Shown here: positions 10,663 to 21,835 of the stretch, one piece after another
How positions within the stretch are numbered: the first letter of the stretch is position 1
Layout of the letters: every line of letters begins with the position of its first letter
Assembly (NCBI GenBank): GCA_014155875.1
Contig: JACEFZ010017425.1
Coordinates: forward strand, 872,501 to 936,500
DNA: 64,000 nucleotides
Direction of reading: 5' to 3'
DNA from: Cepaea nemoralis
Taxonomy: Eukaryota > Mollusca > Gastropoda > Stylommatophora > Helicidae
Translations under genes and position numbers: made by a program
The notes under the pieces: generated by a model
Told to the model about the DNA's origin: nothing
What the model saw: only the letters and a program-made list of their open reading frames with translations
The model's database searches: none

Positions 10663-11665
10663 CAACATATGTAAAGAAAGATCGCTTCTCTGCCTTTTAG
10701 CTAAGATCAAAGTGTAGTTCCTGCACTTGATCTTGCCAGGGGCCAGGATGATCAACCGACACACAGAGACGCGGGACTTAGTGGGGTGGCTCTGGCCCCT
10801 CTAGGAACCATATGTAGTGAAACCAGCCAAACAGAGACCGCAAGAATACCGCATGACGAGAACACAGAAGAAGAACCATCTGCAAATCTAACCATTAGAG
10901 AACTCCTGTTTGCGGGCGACCAATCACTAATAGCAAAATCAGAAGCTGAATTACAAGACCACATGAATAGTCTAAACGAAATGTGTAGGAAACATAACAT
11001 GAAAATTAGCACAAGCAAAACAGAGGTAATGACTATAACTAAAGAAGAAAAAACAACAACAATTCACCTAAACAAACATCCCTTGAAACAAGTAAAGAGT
11101 TTCAAGTACCTAGGAAGTATAATATCAAATGGCAGATCAGATGAGATCAAAAATAGATGCAGTAAGGCAAACCAACTCATTGGACAATTGGCACCAATAC
11201 TAAAGAACAAACATATATCAATAACTACTAAGAAAGCACTTTACAACAGTCTTCCTACCAACTCTATGTTACCAATGCCAAACCTGGACAATGACAGAAA
11301 AAGAGAAAAGAAAAATCACAACAGAAATGAGATTCCTAAGAAGAATAAACAATGTATCAAGAAGAGAAGATCAGAAATGAAGAAATCAGGACTAAAGTTG
11401 GGGTTATAGCAGCACTAGATTTTATTAGAAAGCAGCAAGTCAAATGGTTTGGCCATGCAAGTAGGTTACCATTCAACAGCATACCACAACAAGCAATGAT
11501 GTACAGACCAGATGGAAACAGGAAGAGGCCGACCACGTAAACGTTGGACGGAGGGAATAGCAGAGTCCATGGGAATATCGATACATGAAGCCCATAATCG
11601 GGCACTCTCACGGTGTTTATACTTCACTTTGACACCACGAGGTACAAGAGGAACATGATGAGATG
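10663..11665 (+). mobile_element. LINE L3 fragment (RT C-terminal half), interrupted by a U2-SINE
   Basis: Forward frames encode RT text: IRELLFAGDQSLIAKSEAEL (the catalytic F-A-D-D has become FAGD), KHNMKISTSKTEVMTI and FKYLGSIISN. A second frame reads KVGVIAALDFIRKQQVKWFG toward the C-terminus. It starts at about 10663 (5'-truncated), carries frameshifts near 11270 and 11400, and ends after the ATGATGAGATGA-type tail near 11660. The same family lies inverted at 11717-15950. Confidence 0.8.
10680..10808 (+). mobile_element. U2 snRNA-headed SINE
   Basis: The 5' end reads GATCGCTTCTCTGCCTTTTA then GCTAAGATCAAAGTGTAGT. This is the 5' end of U2 snRNA (ATCGCTTCTCGGCCTTTTGG, CTAAGATCAAGTGTAGTA) with few changes. 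After about 45 bases it leaves U2 and continues with an unrelated 85-bp body. It is flanked by an imperfect 14-bp target duplication, CATATGTAAAGAAA (10666-10679) and CATATGTAGTGAAA (10809-10822), within LINE L3. The target repeat and a similar second copy near 63.4-63.5 kb point to a SINE family rather than a chance pseudogene. SINEs with snRNA-derived heads are known but uncommon. Confidence 0.8.
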
Positions 11666-12190
11666 AGGTGATGAGATAATTTTTATTGTTGGAAAGTCAT
11701 TCCTTCCTTGCCTTAGTTCATCTCATCATGTTCCTCTTGTACCTTGCGGTGTCGAGGTGAACTATAAACAGCAGGAGAGTGCCTGCTTATGGGCTTCATG
11801 TATCAATATTCCCATGGACTCTGCTGTTCCCTCCATCCATTGTTTACGTGGTCGGCCTCTTCCTCTACTTCCATCTGGTCTGTACATCATTGCTTGTTGT
11901 AGTATACTGTTAGTTGGTAACCTAGTTGTATGGCCAAACCATTTGACTTGCTGCCGTCTAATAAAATCTAGCACTGCTATAACCCCCACTTTTGTCCTGA
12001 TTTCTTAATTTCTGATCTTATCTCTTCCTGATACATTAAGTATTCTTCTCAGGAATATCATTTCTGTTGTGATTTTTCTCTTCTCTTTTTCTGTCATGGT
12101 ACAGGTTTGGCATTGGTAACATAGAGTTCACAGGAAGATTGTGTTGTAAAGTGCTTTCTTAGTAACTATTGATACATGTTTGTTCTTTAG

Positions 12191-13730
12191 TGTGGTGTAG
12201 GGTAAAGAGAGAGGGATAGTACCTCACGGTGAGTGGCAGCCATATTCCAAGGGATAGACCAGGATCCTATTAGGTTCCCATCTCTTTACCTAGCTCATGT
12301 ATGGCTCCATGAAAACCGCTTGTGTACGGCGGTGGCCACACCACGGGCAACTGTCTTGGCTGACTGGCTAAACTACATGAATGAAGTAGGGGTAATATCC
12401 TACTAAGGGAATGTCCATCCCTAGTACACAAAGACTGGGATGGTGGAGAAAGCGGATGAATCTAAATAGATCAACATCTTCGAAAGCGAAACAGTAGAGA
12501 GTGGCACACATGAGACGTGTTCGGGACACGATAGTGAACATGGCTGGCCATCGTTGAAATGATTAGAACCTCACCATGTAATATCCCAAAGACAGCAATG
12601 GTAATTCAACAACAAGAAAAAAGCGATACAGGTAATTCTTGGTCCTCTGGAGATGAGCCTGTTGTAAATATTCACAGGGAAGAGGCAACTCCTATAGTGA
12701 ATAAGGAAGTGCATAATGACGACTGCATCCCAAATTCTTTTGAAAGGGTGCATTCTGACAATACCTACCTGAAAAGTAGAAGGAGAAGTCTGAGAATTGG
12801 TACGTGGAACGTACTCACCTTATATCAAGCAGGGAAGTTTGATAACCTTATTGCAGAGGCAAAAAACATGAATCTGGATATCTTGGGCGTATCTGAAACA
12901 AGATGGACAGATACAAGTTATATAAGGAGAGAAAATTACATATTCATTAATTCAGGAGGAGATCATCACGAGAGAGGAGTAGGAATTTTAGTAAAATGAG
13001 ATTTAGAGAAAAATATTAGTGGATTCTGGACTCATAAAGATAGGATGATACTTCTCAAAATTAAGGCAAGACCATTCAACATAGTAATTCTTCAGACATA
13101 TGCTCCGACAACTGATTATAGTGATGAACAGCTAGAAGAATACTATGAAGACCTACAACAAACACTGAAAGTTGTAAAATCATCAGAGATCCTAATTGTC
13201 ATGGGAGACGTGAGCGCAAAAGTTGGAAAAAATAAATAAAAGCAGATAGTAAGGCAATATGGTATGGGAAAGAGAAACGACAGAGGAGACCGGCTGATAC
13301 AGTTCTGTGAAGAAAACAATCTTATTGTTTGCAACACATTCTTTCAGCATAACCCTAGGAAACTGTATACATGGAAAAGCCCTGGAGATAGAACAAGAGA
13401 CCAAATTGACTACATTATGATTAGAAATAGCTTTAAAAACAATGTTAAAAATGTCAAAACATACCCTGGTGCTGATATCAACTCTGACCATAATCCTGTA
13501 GTATTAAAACTACAAATAAAACTTAAAAACCCAGGAATAAGGAATACTGGAAGGCGAGGTTGAGGGCAAGCGAGCAAGAGGTAGACAACGATACAAGTGG
13601 AAGGATAACATCAAGAGATGGACGAACATCAGCCTGACAGAATGTACAGTCGAGGCAAGAGACAGACAGTGTTGGAGATCCATTGCAGCCAACCTTCATT
13701 GTGGAGACAGCACCTGATTGAATGATTGAT
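12191..13730 (+). mobile_element. Internally deleted LINE (L4), endonuclease kept, RT lost
   Basis: This 1.54-kb + strand insertion is bounded by the perfect target duplication TGTTCTTTAG (12181-12190 and 13731-13740). It has a 5' UTR-like start (12191-12560), an endonuclease region, and an abrupt passage at about 13545 into a C-terminal LINE tail (GKRARGRQRYKWKDNIKRW). It ends in an ATTG-type microsatellite tail. Almost the whole RT domain is missing. Intact flanking repeats suggest that it either inserted as a deleted template or was deleted after insertion. Confidence 0.88.
12559..13545 (+). pseudogene. LINE AP-endonuclease domain
   Basis: Motifs of the APE-type endonuclease of LINE ORF2 appear in order: RIGTWNVLTLYQAGKFDNL, NLDILGVSETRWT, GVGILVK, QTYAPTTDYSDEQ, a GDVSAKVG block (normally GDFNAKVG), YTWKSPGDRTRDQIDYI and INSDHNPVVLKL. 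In-frame stops at about 12999 and 13239 interrupt it. The catalytic E (SETRW) and the SDHNPV block are intact. The N-terminal 75 residues are non-conserved. Such ORFs are often misannotated as craniofacial development protein 2-like host genes. Confidence 0.85.
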
Positions 13731-14238
13731 TGTTCTTTAGTATTGGTGCTTCTTTGGTGTTTTATCTGTGGTAATTTTCATGTTATGTTCCCTACACATT
13801 TTGTTTAGATTATTCATGTGGTCTTGTAACTCAGCTTCTAATTTTGCTTTTAGTGCTTGGTTGTCCGCAAACAGGAGTTCTCTAATGGTGTAATTTGGAG
13901 ATAGTTCTTTTTCTGTGTTCTCGTCATGTGGTGTTCTTGCGGTCTCTGTTTGGCTGGTTTCTTTACATATGTTGTCTATATAAGTTATGAACAAGAGAGG
14001 GGACAGGACATAACCTTGTCATACTCCAGATCTTATGGTGAAGGGTTCTGAGTGTCCTCAAGTTGTTCTCACTATGCATTCACTGTTGTTGTATAAGCTT
14101 CTACATAGGTTTATTAGATGTGTACTCTCTACATTGTTTGAGGATTTCCTACAGCTTGTTTCTATCTACTCTATCAAATGCCTATGATCTTGGTCGACAA
14201 AGGCTAAGTAGAATGTTTCATTAAATTTGATTGATTTT

Positions 14239-14490
14239 CGGGAATCTCTATGGCGAAGTGGTCAAGCTGTTTGACTCGAGCTCTGAAGGTTGTGGGTTCG
14301 ATTCCGGGCCGTGTCCTTCAGTTCATGGGTGAATTTTTTTGGAGACTCCTGTGGGTCGTCGCTGGAGCTACAGAGGTCATGCTTTGTGCAACGCTTTCCA
14401 CGATGCGAAAAGAGACCGAGCCATATGGGATACAAGCAAGGTGCAATGAAGTCGACCCTGTCGACTTTTAAGTGACTTTTTTTTTTATTC
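14239..14490 (+). mobile_element. tRNA-derived SINE in L3
   Basis: A 252-bp insertion is flanked by GATTGATTTT (14229-14238 and 14491-14500). The head looks like a tRNA with A-box text TGGCGAAGTGGTCAAG and B-box GGTTCGATTCC at about 14295. It ends in a T-rich stretch. The paired target duplication rules out a functional tRNA gene. Confidence 0.82.
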
Positions 14491-14598
14491 GATTGATTTT
14501 TCTATTAATTGTCTAAGCAAAAAATGACATCTATGCATCCTTTGTTTTTCCTAAATCCAAGTTGTGTTTTGCTTAGTTGGGGTTCTATAGTAGTTCGT

Positions 14599-14851
14599 TA
14601 GTTAGTTAGTTAGTTAGTTAGTTGACAGATCATCCTCATTGCACATCGAACCATTCAGTCCATAATTGCTTGGATCCCCTCCTCAGCAAATCCCGCAGCG
14701 TGTAGCGGCTCACGACACCAGTTCTGTATTGGTTACCAGTTCTGTATTGGTTAATCAATCTTCTTTGGCTTCCTGCATAGTGTTCTTGTTTGGCAACACC
14801 TCTTTTAATGTGCAGTTCTCGCAGTCTGACCATGGTTGTAGAATCACAGTC
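14599..14851 (-). mobile_element. Short L2 LINE 3' end with (TTAG)n tail
   Basis: A 253-bp insertion is flanked by ATAGTAGTTCGT (14587-14598 and 14852-14863). The tail is (TTAG)n at 14599-14620. The body encodes, in antisense, the far C-terminus of the RNase H-bearing LINE: LRELHIKRGVAKQEHYAGSQ, then a segment ending LLRRGSKQLWTEW. Confidence 0.82.
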
Positions 14852-15950
14852 ATAGTAGTTCGTAATCTTTTCTCAAGAATTTTGCAAAATATTTTACCAG
14901 TATGACTCAAAATTGAAATGCCTCTGTATTTTCTGCAGTCTCTATTGCTGCCTTTGTTTTTCCAAATTGGGATAATTATGGCATTTCCCCAGTCTCGTGG
15001 TATCTGTTGTTCTACCCAAACATGGTTGAATAGTCTATGAAGCCATACCTACTTCTTTTGCTGCATTAATTAGTTCATTTGGTAATTCATCTTGTCCCGG
15101 TGATTTGCTCGATGGGGCTAATCTGACGGCTTCTATAATTTCTTCTTTTATTGTGTTTGGTTCTAGTTCTTCGGTGGCATCTGTGTTGGTTTCTTGAATT
15201 CCTGTGACATCTGATGGAATGTTAAGAAGTTCGAAGTACTGCTTCCATCTTATTAGGATTTGTTTTTGTTCACTTATTGGTTCTCCATTTTCGCTGTTAA
15301 TTGTTTCAGTAGTGTCAAAGGGTTCTCCCTGGTTCTCATTGCACTTATCTTTTTGTAGAAGTTTCTAGTTGCCTCCTTGTAGTTTTTACTTAGGGTTTCT
15401 CCATATTTCTCCCAGTCTTTTTGTTTTTCTCTCTTTACTATTCTATTCACATGCCTTCTCACTATTCTATATTCTATGTAATCACGTACATGCTTGAACT
15501 TCAACCACTTTTTATATTTTTCGTTTTGGTCTTTAACAGCTTTCCTTACCTCTGCGTTCCACCAATTTATTTCCTTTATCCGTGTTTTGAGTTTTTCGTG
15601 GTTCCACATGTTATTTTTGCAGTATTTAAAATGCTTGATTTGAACATCTCCCATTCTTCTTCCACTGTTTTTCTTTCTATAAATTTTTTCCAAAAATTTC
15701 AATTAGGTCTTTCTCATAACTTTTCCTCGCTGCCATGTCTTTGAGGTTTTTTATGTTTACTGATTTGCATGGCATGTATTTTCCTGGTCTTTGCTTTCTT
15801 CTTCTGTTGGTTCTTATTGTGGCAATAACTGCTTTGTGGTCTGTGTTTATACTTAAGTTGGGTACTGCCCTAGCATCTAATATATCTATCAATTATTTCT
15901 TGTACATATAAAATCAATTTGACTTTTGGTATCTAGATCATTCCATTTAT

Positions 15951-17830
15951 CCACCCATCATGTGCCATGCCGATAAGCGTGGGCGGTCATGTTTTGCCAC
16001 CTCACTCGATCACCGGAGTCGTGGATCAGGTCCATATTCCTGTCTCGACCATGCCACATGGCCAAGCCATCCAGGCATTTACTTCCCCTTGGTCTCTTCC
16101 CTTCGATCTTGCCAGTTGTCACCAAGTTCTCCAAGTTATTCTTCTCATAACATGCCCAAAAAATTTTGACTGTCTATGTCTAATGACTCAAACAAAAACA
16201 AAAAAAGACAATAATAATGGTAGATTATCTCAAATGACAACTAGCCAAAAAACATTCCCATTTGTATGGCACGTTACACCTTCCTTAGGTATTTATAATG
16301 CCCATGTTAAACATTGCCTCAGTGAGTCATTTGTTATTGATTATTTTTCATTCGTTTTAATGCTTATTGTTCTTTGTTGTCAAAATTTTGCTTCATTAAG
16401 GTATGTTGAATGAAAGAATGTATGAGAGGAAATAGAGAAGAAGGGCAGAATGTCAGATGAGCCTGCGTGCCCAGTTCTTAACCCTTTGAAAATAAAGATT
16501 TTCGTTCGTTCGTTATGATCAGTTTACGATCTTCATTTGTTTCTTGAAGGACTTGTTCATTGGTTTTTCTGTCTGTCCATGGTATTCTTTGCATTTTCCT
16601 CAGAAACCACATTTCCACAGCCATCAGACGTTTTTCAGCTTGACTGCTCATTGTCCACGCTTCACATCCACACAAAAGTATAGGTTCTATGTATCAATTC
16701 AACTCTTTTCCTCGTTTCAATTGATATCTTTATTGGTCAGTATGTTTTTCATCTTGCAAAAGGCTGCCTTTACAATGGCAATTCTTGTTCTAATCTCTTC
16801 AAGGCATCTCCCATCAGATGTTATGACTGTTCTGAGATAACTGTATCAATTTACTTGCTTAAGAATATGCCCATTTACTCATATATCGCATTGTGGTATT
16901 TCCTTGTTCTCAGTGACGACCACAATCTATGTCTTCTTACTATTCAGTTCTAATTCTAGTTGTTCATTGTGTGCAACAACTGCATCTACTAAATGTTGCA
17001 GGTCCTGTTCATTGTCTGCAATCAAGACTGTATCATCTGCATATCTAATGTTATTGATGTATCATCCCCCCATGTTGATTCCTTCCATATCTTCTATATT
17101 TCTGAAAATATTTTCACTGTACAGGGAAAAAAAGATCTGGAGACATTACACATCCCTGTCTCACACCTCTTTTAATAGGCTAATATTGACCTACATCGTT
17201 ATCAATTCTGATGGCAGCTTGTTGTTTCCAATATATGTTTTTTTACAAGGTCTAAGGTCTTTTCCATCAATTTGTAGATCTTCAAGCTTACTTATGTCGA
17301 CATGTCTCCCTTTATCGAAAGCCTTTGTGTAGTCAATAAATCAAAGATATATCATTATACATTACCTTTATTAAGTTAATGATTTTCTGTGAAATTCCAT
17401 AGTGCTGCATCATCCTCTACTGTGATTCCCTATAAATGCTGTTGAGGGACTTTTCATAATCCAAAAATCCAAAATAAAGTTGCAAATGCAGTGTAATACT
17501 TTGCTCTAGTATTATGTGTAATATGACTATCTGGGCAGTGCAGGATCTGTTTGGTTGGAAGCTTGACTGTTCATCCTTTATTTGTTTGTCTATAAAAAAT
17601 AAAAATGTGTTTCCTGCTATGGGTCTGTGATGTAATAGGCCCATCAATTGTGTAGGCAGAGGAAAGATGGCCAGTCTTTCCCTCACTTAGCGCTAAACCC
17701 TGTCCGTCTGCACTCAGATATTTATCATTGCAACTCTCTATCAAATGCTCTAACTTTGTCTCACCAGAATGGTCCTGCATAATATTTTCCCAGGAACTGA
17801 CAATAACATTATTCCTCTATAATTTTCACA
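15951..17830 (-). mobile_element. LINE L1 copy, antisense, degenerate
   Basis: The 3' end begins with CATCATGTGCCATGCCGATA (15956). RT C-terminal text, MCGCEAWTMSSQAEKRLMAV and MWFLRKMQRIPWTDRKTNEQ, follows at 16675-16540. Further RT-like pieces lie at 16740-17400 and a much degraded part continues to about 17800. A segment of unrelated non-coding text at 16200-16480 interrupts it. It belongs to the same family as the element split by X at 46-62 kb. Confidence 0.75.
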
Positions 17831-17959
17831 CTACCGCAGGTCCTCTGTTTTAGGCAACTTCACCAGACATCCTTTTCTAGTCTGCTATTATTTCTTTGGC
17901 CTCCCAGATTGCTAAATAATTTGTGCAGCAGTTCAGTTGAGATATCTATAAGAAGAGGT

Positions 17960-18360
17960 TTTTATGTTACTTTCATAACTGGCTCATTGCACAATATGGC
18001 TCAGAAACATAGCCTCTAAACCAAAGATGGAAAGAAATCGTATGAGATGCACTCTTGTCACAGGGTGCAAAGAGTGAGGTGTACAGAAAAGAGACCAGGT
18101 ATACAAATTGAGGAAAATGTACACCTCTTGAACAATAAAGTCTTGGCTTGGTCACGTTATAAAGACATGGAAATCTATTAACTAAACTACTGGAGAGCAA
18201 GAGAAAAGAGGATGTCCAAGAAACAACTATATCACACAAGCATGCAAGAACATTGGAGTTCAAACTGAAGAGAGTTCCTCAGAACAGGAGATTTTAGAGG
18301 AACATGATCAGACAACTTCAAAACCAGTCTTACCAGTCAGTACTTACTAACCAAATGATG
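17960..18360 (+). mobile_element. LINE C-terminal fragment, degraded
   Basis: Forward text resembles a LINE ORF2 C-terminus, with VLAWSRYKDMEIY where WxGHVxRM is usual, then an RGCPRNN-like stretch and a final acidic helix. No clear ends or target duplication are visible. Confidence 0.45.
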
Positions 18361-18399
18361 GACAACCATGGTATCAATTATTTTCTGTAGTTTCTGCTA

Positions 18400-18680
18400 A
18401 CTTTTGAAATCAAGATAAAATCAGCATATTGTAAGTTGTCCATCTGTTTCTTTAGACCTAATTATAAGCTGTCTGTATATATTTTTAAAAAAAGAAAATA
18501 AGATGACGTTACACATTTTTGTCTGACACTCTTCTTTATGTGCTTAAGTGTTTCTAAATGGTTGTCCTTTCTTATAGTTGCTGTATGCTGCCAACATGTG
18601 TTTCTTATTATAAGGCCTCTGCCATCAGTGTTTAAACATTGTAACATTTTGATTTTTTCCTCACATTTCATCTGTAACTT
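18400..18680 (-). mobile_element. LINE RT fragment, antisense
   Basis: The reverse strand encodes DGRGLIIRNTCWQHTATIRK followed by KHIKKSVRQKCVTS. This is the RT block usually read as DLRIIxNLYWxQTAAIR and KRGVRQGCVLSP. It is a short truncated piece, about 130 bp upstream of a TMEM185 exon. Confidence 0.65.
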
Positions 18681-18808
18681 ATGAAGTATAAATATGCTTT
18701 ATTTTACAGATTTTTCACAAAAAAGTCCTGAAAATGTATATGGTATTATTTGTTCCTTTGCATGCATTCTAATTGTAAAACTAACATGTGGTTATTATTT
18801 CTAAACAG

Positions 18809-18985
18809 ATTGTATTCATTCCAGTTTGGATTATCATGTGTATAGCAGTGATTGGTGTACTCTATGCTGTTGCGCTTGCCATAATTGTGCTGCGCTCTCC
18901 TGACATTCTTAGTGAGCAGAGGCGTGGAAATGTTTCCACGGCCATAGGCTACTCATTTCTTGTTATCCCACTGCTGGTCTTTGAG
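18809..18985 (+). CDS. TMEM185: TMEM185 coding exon
   Basis: This 177-bp, 59-residue exon is phase 0 at both ends. A TTTCTAAACAG acceptor ends at 18808 and the donor is GAG|GTATG. It encodes IVFIPVWIIMCIAVIGVLYA, then VALAIIVLRSPDILSEQRRG and NVSTAIGYSFLVIPLLVFE. Human TMEM185A has VVCVPLWILMSFLCLVVLYY, LRSMDVIAEQRRTHITMAL and VVPLLTFE at the same place. It contains two hydrophobic helices separated by a charged loop with the conserved EQRR. The reading frame stays open across the splice to 25418. Confidence 0.93.
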
Positions 18986-19287
18986 GTATGTATAAATGTG
19001 TATTTATGCTTTCCCATTACAAGAATAGATAATGCAATACTCCCTTGTTAAAGTTACTGCCTGTTGTGGGATGTAGGATTTAATATATGAGAATATTTGC
19101 TAAGTTTGTCTAGGGGACCCCAGATGGAATGAATTGACATTCTCACTCACTTCTTATAAGGCAAGGTGATCAGGGAAATTTACCACAGATACAAGGGGGG
19201 GAAAAATTCACTCTTTAAGCCAGTGGTATCTATGTGTAGGTATCCCCTCCCACTCGATCACCTTTTCAATTTGATATAGTGTCAGAG

Positions 19288-19592
19288 TACCATGGACAGA
19301 CAGAAAAACCAATGAACAAGTCCTTCAAGAAACAAATGAAGATCGTAAACTGATTAGAGTCATTAGACGTAAACAGTCTAAATTTTTTGGGCATGTTGGA
19401 GAGCTTGGTGACGACTGGAAAGATCAAAGGGAAGAGACCAAGGGGAAGACCGAGAAGTAAATACCTGGATGGCTTGGCCACATGACATGGTCGGGACAGG
19501 AACACGGAGCTGATCCATGACTCTGGTGATCGAGTGAGATGGCAGAACATGACCGCCCATGCTTATCGGCATGGCACATGATGGATGGATGG
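19288..19592 (+). mobile_element. 5'-truncated LINE L1 insertion
   Basis: A 305-bp L1 3' end is flanked by the perfect 12-bp repeat ATAGTGTCAGAG (19276-19287 and 19593-19604). It encodes the tail of ORF2 (PWTDRKTNEQVLQETNEDRK, then KFFGHVGELGDDWK) and ends GCACATGATGGATGGATGG, which gives the family its (ATGG)n tail. It lies 300 bp downstream of a TMEM185 exon. Confidence 0.9.
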
Positions 19593-20017
19593 ATAGTGTC
19601 AGAGAACATTGATTGTTTACATCATATAGAACAACCACTGTTGAACAAACAACAAGCAATTGGCGTAAACATCAACATTTGAGCAAACTATTCACCATGA
19701 ATAAGATAAAGATCTGGAGTACACATATATTTGTATTAAAAGTATTGATTCTTTGGAAAGTCCATGGGATGATATGTAATATCGTAAACACATTCAAATG
19801 TGATAACCCCATGTATCCCCAAAAGTCATCACAATCAAAACCAAACCAACAATCTTATTTGGTACTCAGACTATTGACAAATCCACAGATCTGTAAATCA
19901 ATGATAACTGTCCAAAACCAAATAACACTCCAGATTCAGAACACAATAACTAGACTAATTAATCAGTCTTAATTCCTCTTTCTCTTGTTCTCTTCTGATG
20001 ATAGTTATTTATCTCCA

Positions 20018-20480
20018 GTCCGTCCATCCATCATGTGCCATGCCAGTAAGCGTGGGTGGCATGACTCGTCATTTCACTCGATCACCAGAGTCGTGGATCA
20101 GCTCAGTGTTCCTGTCTCAACCATGCCATGTGGCCAAGCCATCCAGGTATTTACTTCTCTGTCTTCCCCTTGGTCTGTTCTCTTTGATCTTGCCAGTTGT
20201 CACTAAGTTCTCCAATCCATTTCTTCTCATAACATGTTCAAAAAATTTTACTTTCTGCGTCTAATTTCTCTAATCAGTTTATGATTTTCATTTGTCTCCT
20301 GTAGTATTTGGTCATTGGTTTTTCTGTCTGTCCATGGCACTCTTTGCATTTTCCTCAGAAACCACATTTCTGCAGCCATCAGATGTTTTTCAGCTTGACT
20401 GCTCATTGTCCAAGTTTCACATCCATACAAAAGAACAGGCTCTATATAGCACCTCAACATTCTTTTTCTCGTTTCAATTG
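20018..20480 (-). mobile_element. LINE L1 3' end, antisense
   Basis: It starts with CCATCCATCCATCATGTGCC (tail) and reads, in antisense, the L1 ORF2 C-terminus up to YIEPVLLYGCETWTMSSQAE. It is 5'-truncated near 20480, where it meets another LINE piece in the opposite orientation. Confidence 0.8.
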
Positions 20481-20825
20481 ACATCTTTTTGGGTTTAAAT
20501 ATTAGACCAAAAAGAAGAAATCTACTGACATTCTGCAATATTTGAAATTCAAAGAAAACTGGCTCATAAACAACATCAAGTCTCGAAAATTGAAATACTT
20601 TGGCCGTATTAAATATCACAGTGGCTTGGAAAGAACAGTGATGAAAGGCATCGCTCCAGTGAGAAGAGGCAGGGATTAACCAGCATGAAGATGAACACAG
20701 GACATTGCAGGCACCTTGGGCATGAGGGAGCATGTTGCAGAAGAAGCGATAAGAAATCTAGAGTTTTCAGTGGACCGTGAGGAGAAGAACATTCTGCAAT
20801 TAACATGCTACATGATGATCAACAT
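20481..20825 (+). mobile_element. LINE C-terminal fragment, forward
   Basis: Forward text includes LKYFGRIKYHSGLERTVMKG-like sequence across frameshifts, with a basic GRDxPARRW-like tail near 20670. This is the usual end of LINE ORF2. The same unit recurs at 43090-43495. It ends in ACATGATGATCAAC. Confidence 0.6.
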
Positions 20826-21355
20826 TATAAAATGGCTTTCATTAACAGAATAACTGCATACTAGTGCTTGTGCTGGTAATGAAACCATTTATTCATATTA
20901 TTTTTACATTACACTTTTTTTTAACAAATTGGCATGGTGTTATTAGTTTTGTATTTCTGATATTTTTCTGTTTGAGGCTATTGTTTTTAACCAGGCTATG
21001 TTAATATGAAAATTTATCATCAAACTGTTGCACATACATCAATGCAATCTCCACAATGACAGTTATAGACAGTAATGTATCTTCAGCAATTTCTGTTTTA
21101 GGCCTTCTTTGCCAGGCCTTCTTTCTGCCAGGCTGTATCCTGACAATATCTTGATGCTGTCTGCCCAATTATGTTTGACACCCTCTGGCTATTTTGCCTG
21201 AAATTCTTCCTACTATTAAAGTTTTCAGTAGATCAATGTATCTTGTATTTTTATAATTTATTTTTCTTTCAGCAGTACCCTGTTTACATTGAGATTATCT
21301 TTTTTGTTTTGCTCGCGCTCGCTTTGAACTCAAGCATAGTCCATACAGACTATTT
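20826..21355. other. Intron sequence without recognisable features
   Basis: AT-rich non-coding DNA of the second TMEM185 intron in the window. I see no element boundary in it. Confidence 0.4.
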
Positions 21356-21590
21356 ATAGTAGGGATTGGCTGCGTGTGGGTTAGCTTTCCCTATTAACAA
21401 TGTCCCTCGTCATCAGGTGAACCCACTCTGACTTCAGAGGTACTTGTAATTAACGTCCCAAAGTCAAGGACGACAAGTCAACATTTTAGTCCAGCTGTCC
21501 AGTGTAGGGGTTGAACCGCTTACGTCGGCATCAGCACAATGGATGTTTAAGAACTTGCGTTCTTACCAATTTGACCATGTTGACCTGTAT
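21356..21590 (-). mobile_element. tRNA-derived SINE, antisense (putative)
   Basis: The reverse strand carries an A-box-like ATGGTCAAATTGGTAAGAA start and a good B-box, GCGGTTCAACCCC, about 50 bases later. A body of about 170 bp follows. No target duplication was recognised, so the ends are approximate. Confidence 0.5.
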
Positions 21591-21835
21591 ATTGAGATAT
21601 GATTTCCTTATTTGAAATGTCACTTATTTAGATGTTGATCAGTGGGGATGAGATAACTCTTCACTTGGGAACACTTTCTCTGATCTGAACTACAGGCTTG
21701 CGTTGCCTTCCTGGTTTTGCTGTTACTGTTCATTGGCTGACAAAACTTCTGATCCATTTGTAAATTTGGCCAGTTGTTCTTGCCTTTAGCCACTTAATCA
21801 ATAAGGCGTGTTAACAAATAAAGAGTACCATTGGA

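Larger units (their letters stand above)
11717..15950 (-). mobile_element. LINE L3, antisense, with three nested insertions
   Basis: This minus-strand non-LTR element reads from its 3' end at 11717 to about 15950. Its pieces are 11717-12190, 13731-14238, 14491-14598 and 14852-15950. The gaps are L4 (12191-13730), a SINE (14239-14490) and a short L2 3' end (14599-14851), each with a target duplication. Coding traces include EEINWWNAEVRKAVKDQNEKY-like linker text near 15540, RELLFADNQAL near 13870 and the C-terminal FIRRQQVKWFGHTTRLP near 11950. Its 3' end faces the 3' end of the forward copy across a spacer of about 50 bp. Confidence 0.85.

Noticed and set aside
10680..10730. Possible functional U2 snRNA gene
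   Set aside because: Homology stops after about 45 bases. The Sm site and 3' stem-loops are missing and the unit is bounded by a target duplication.
12559..12999. Host gene of the craniofacial development protein 2-like type
   Set aside because: This common database label describes LINE endonuclease ORFs. Flanking UTR, tail and target duplication show a LINE.
14239..14330. Possible functional tRNA gene
   Set aside because: A- and B-box text is present, but it is the head of a SINE with target duplications and no intact cloverleaf or acceptor stem was seen.
18788..19051. An 87-residue single-exon ORF
   Set aside because: It is the TMEM185 exon 18809-18985 extended into both introns.
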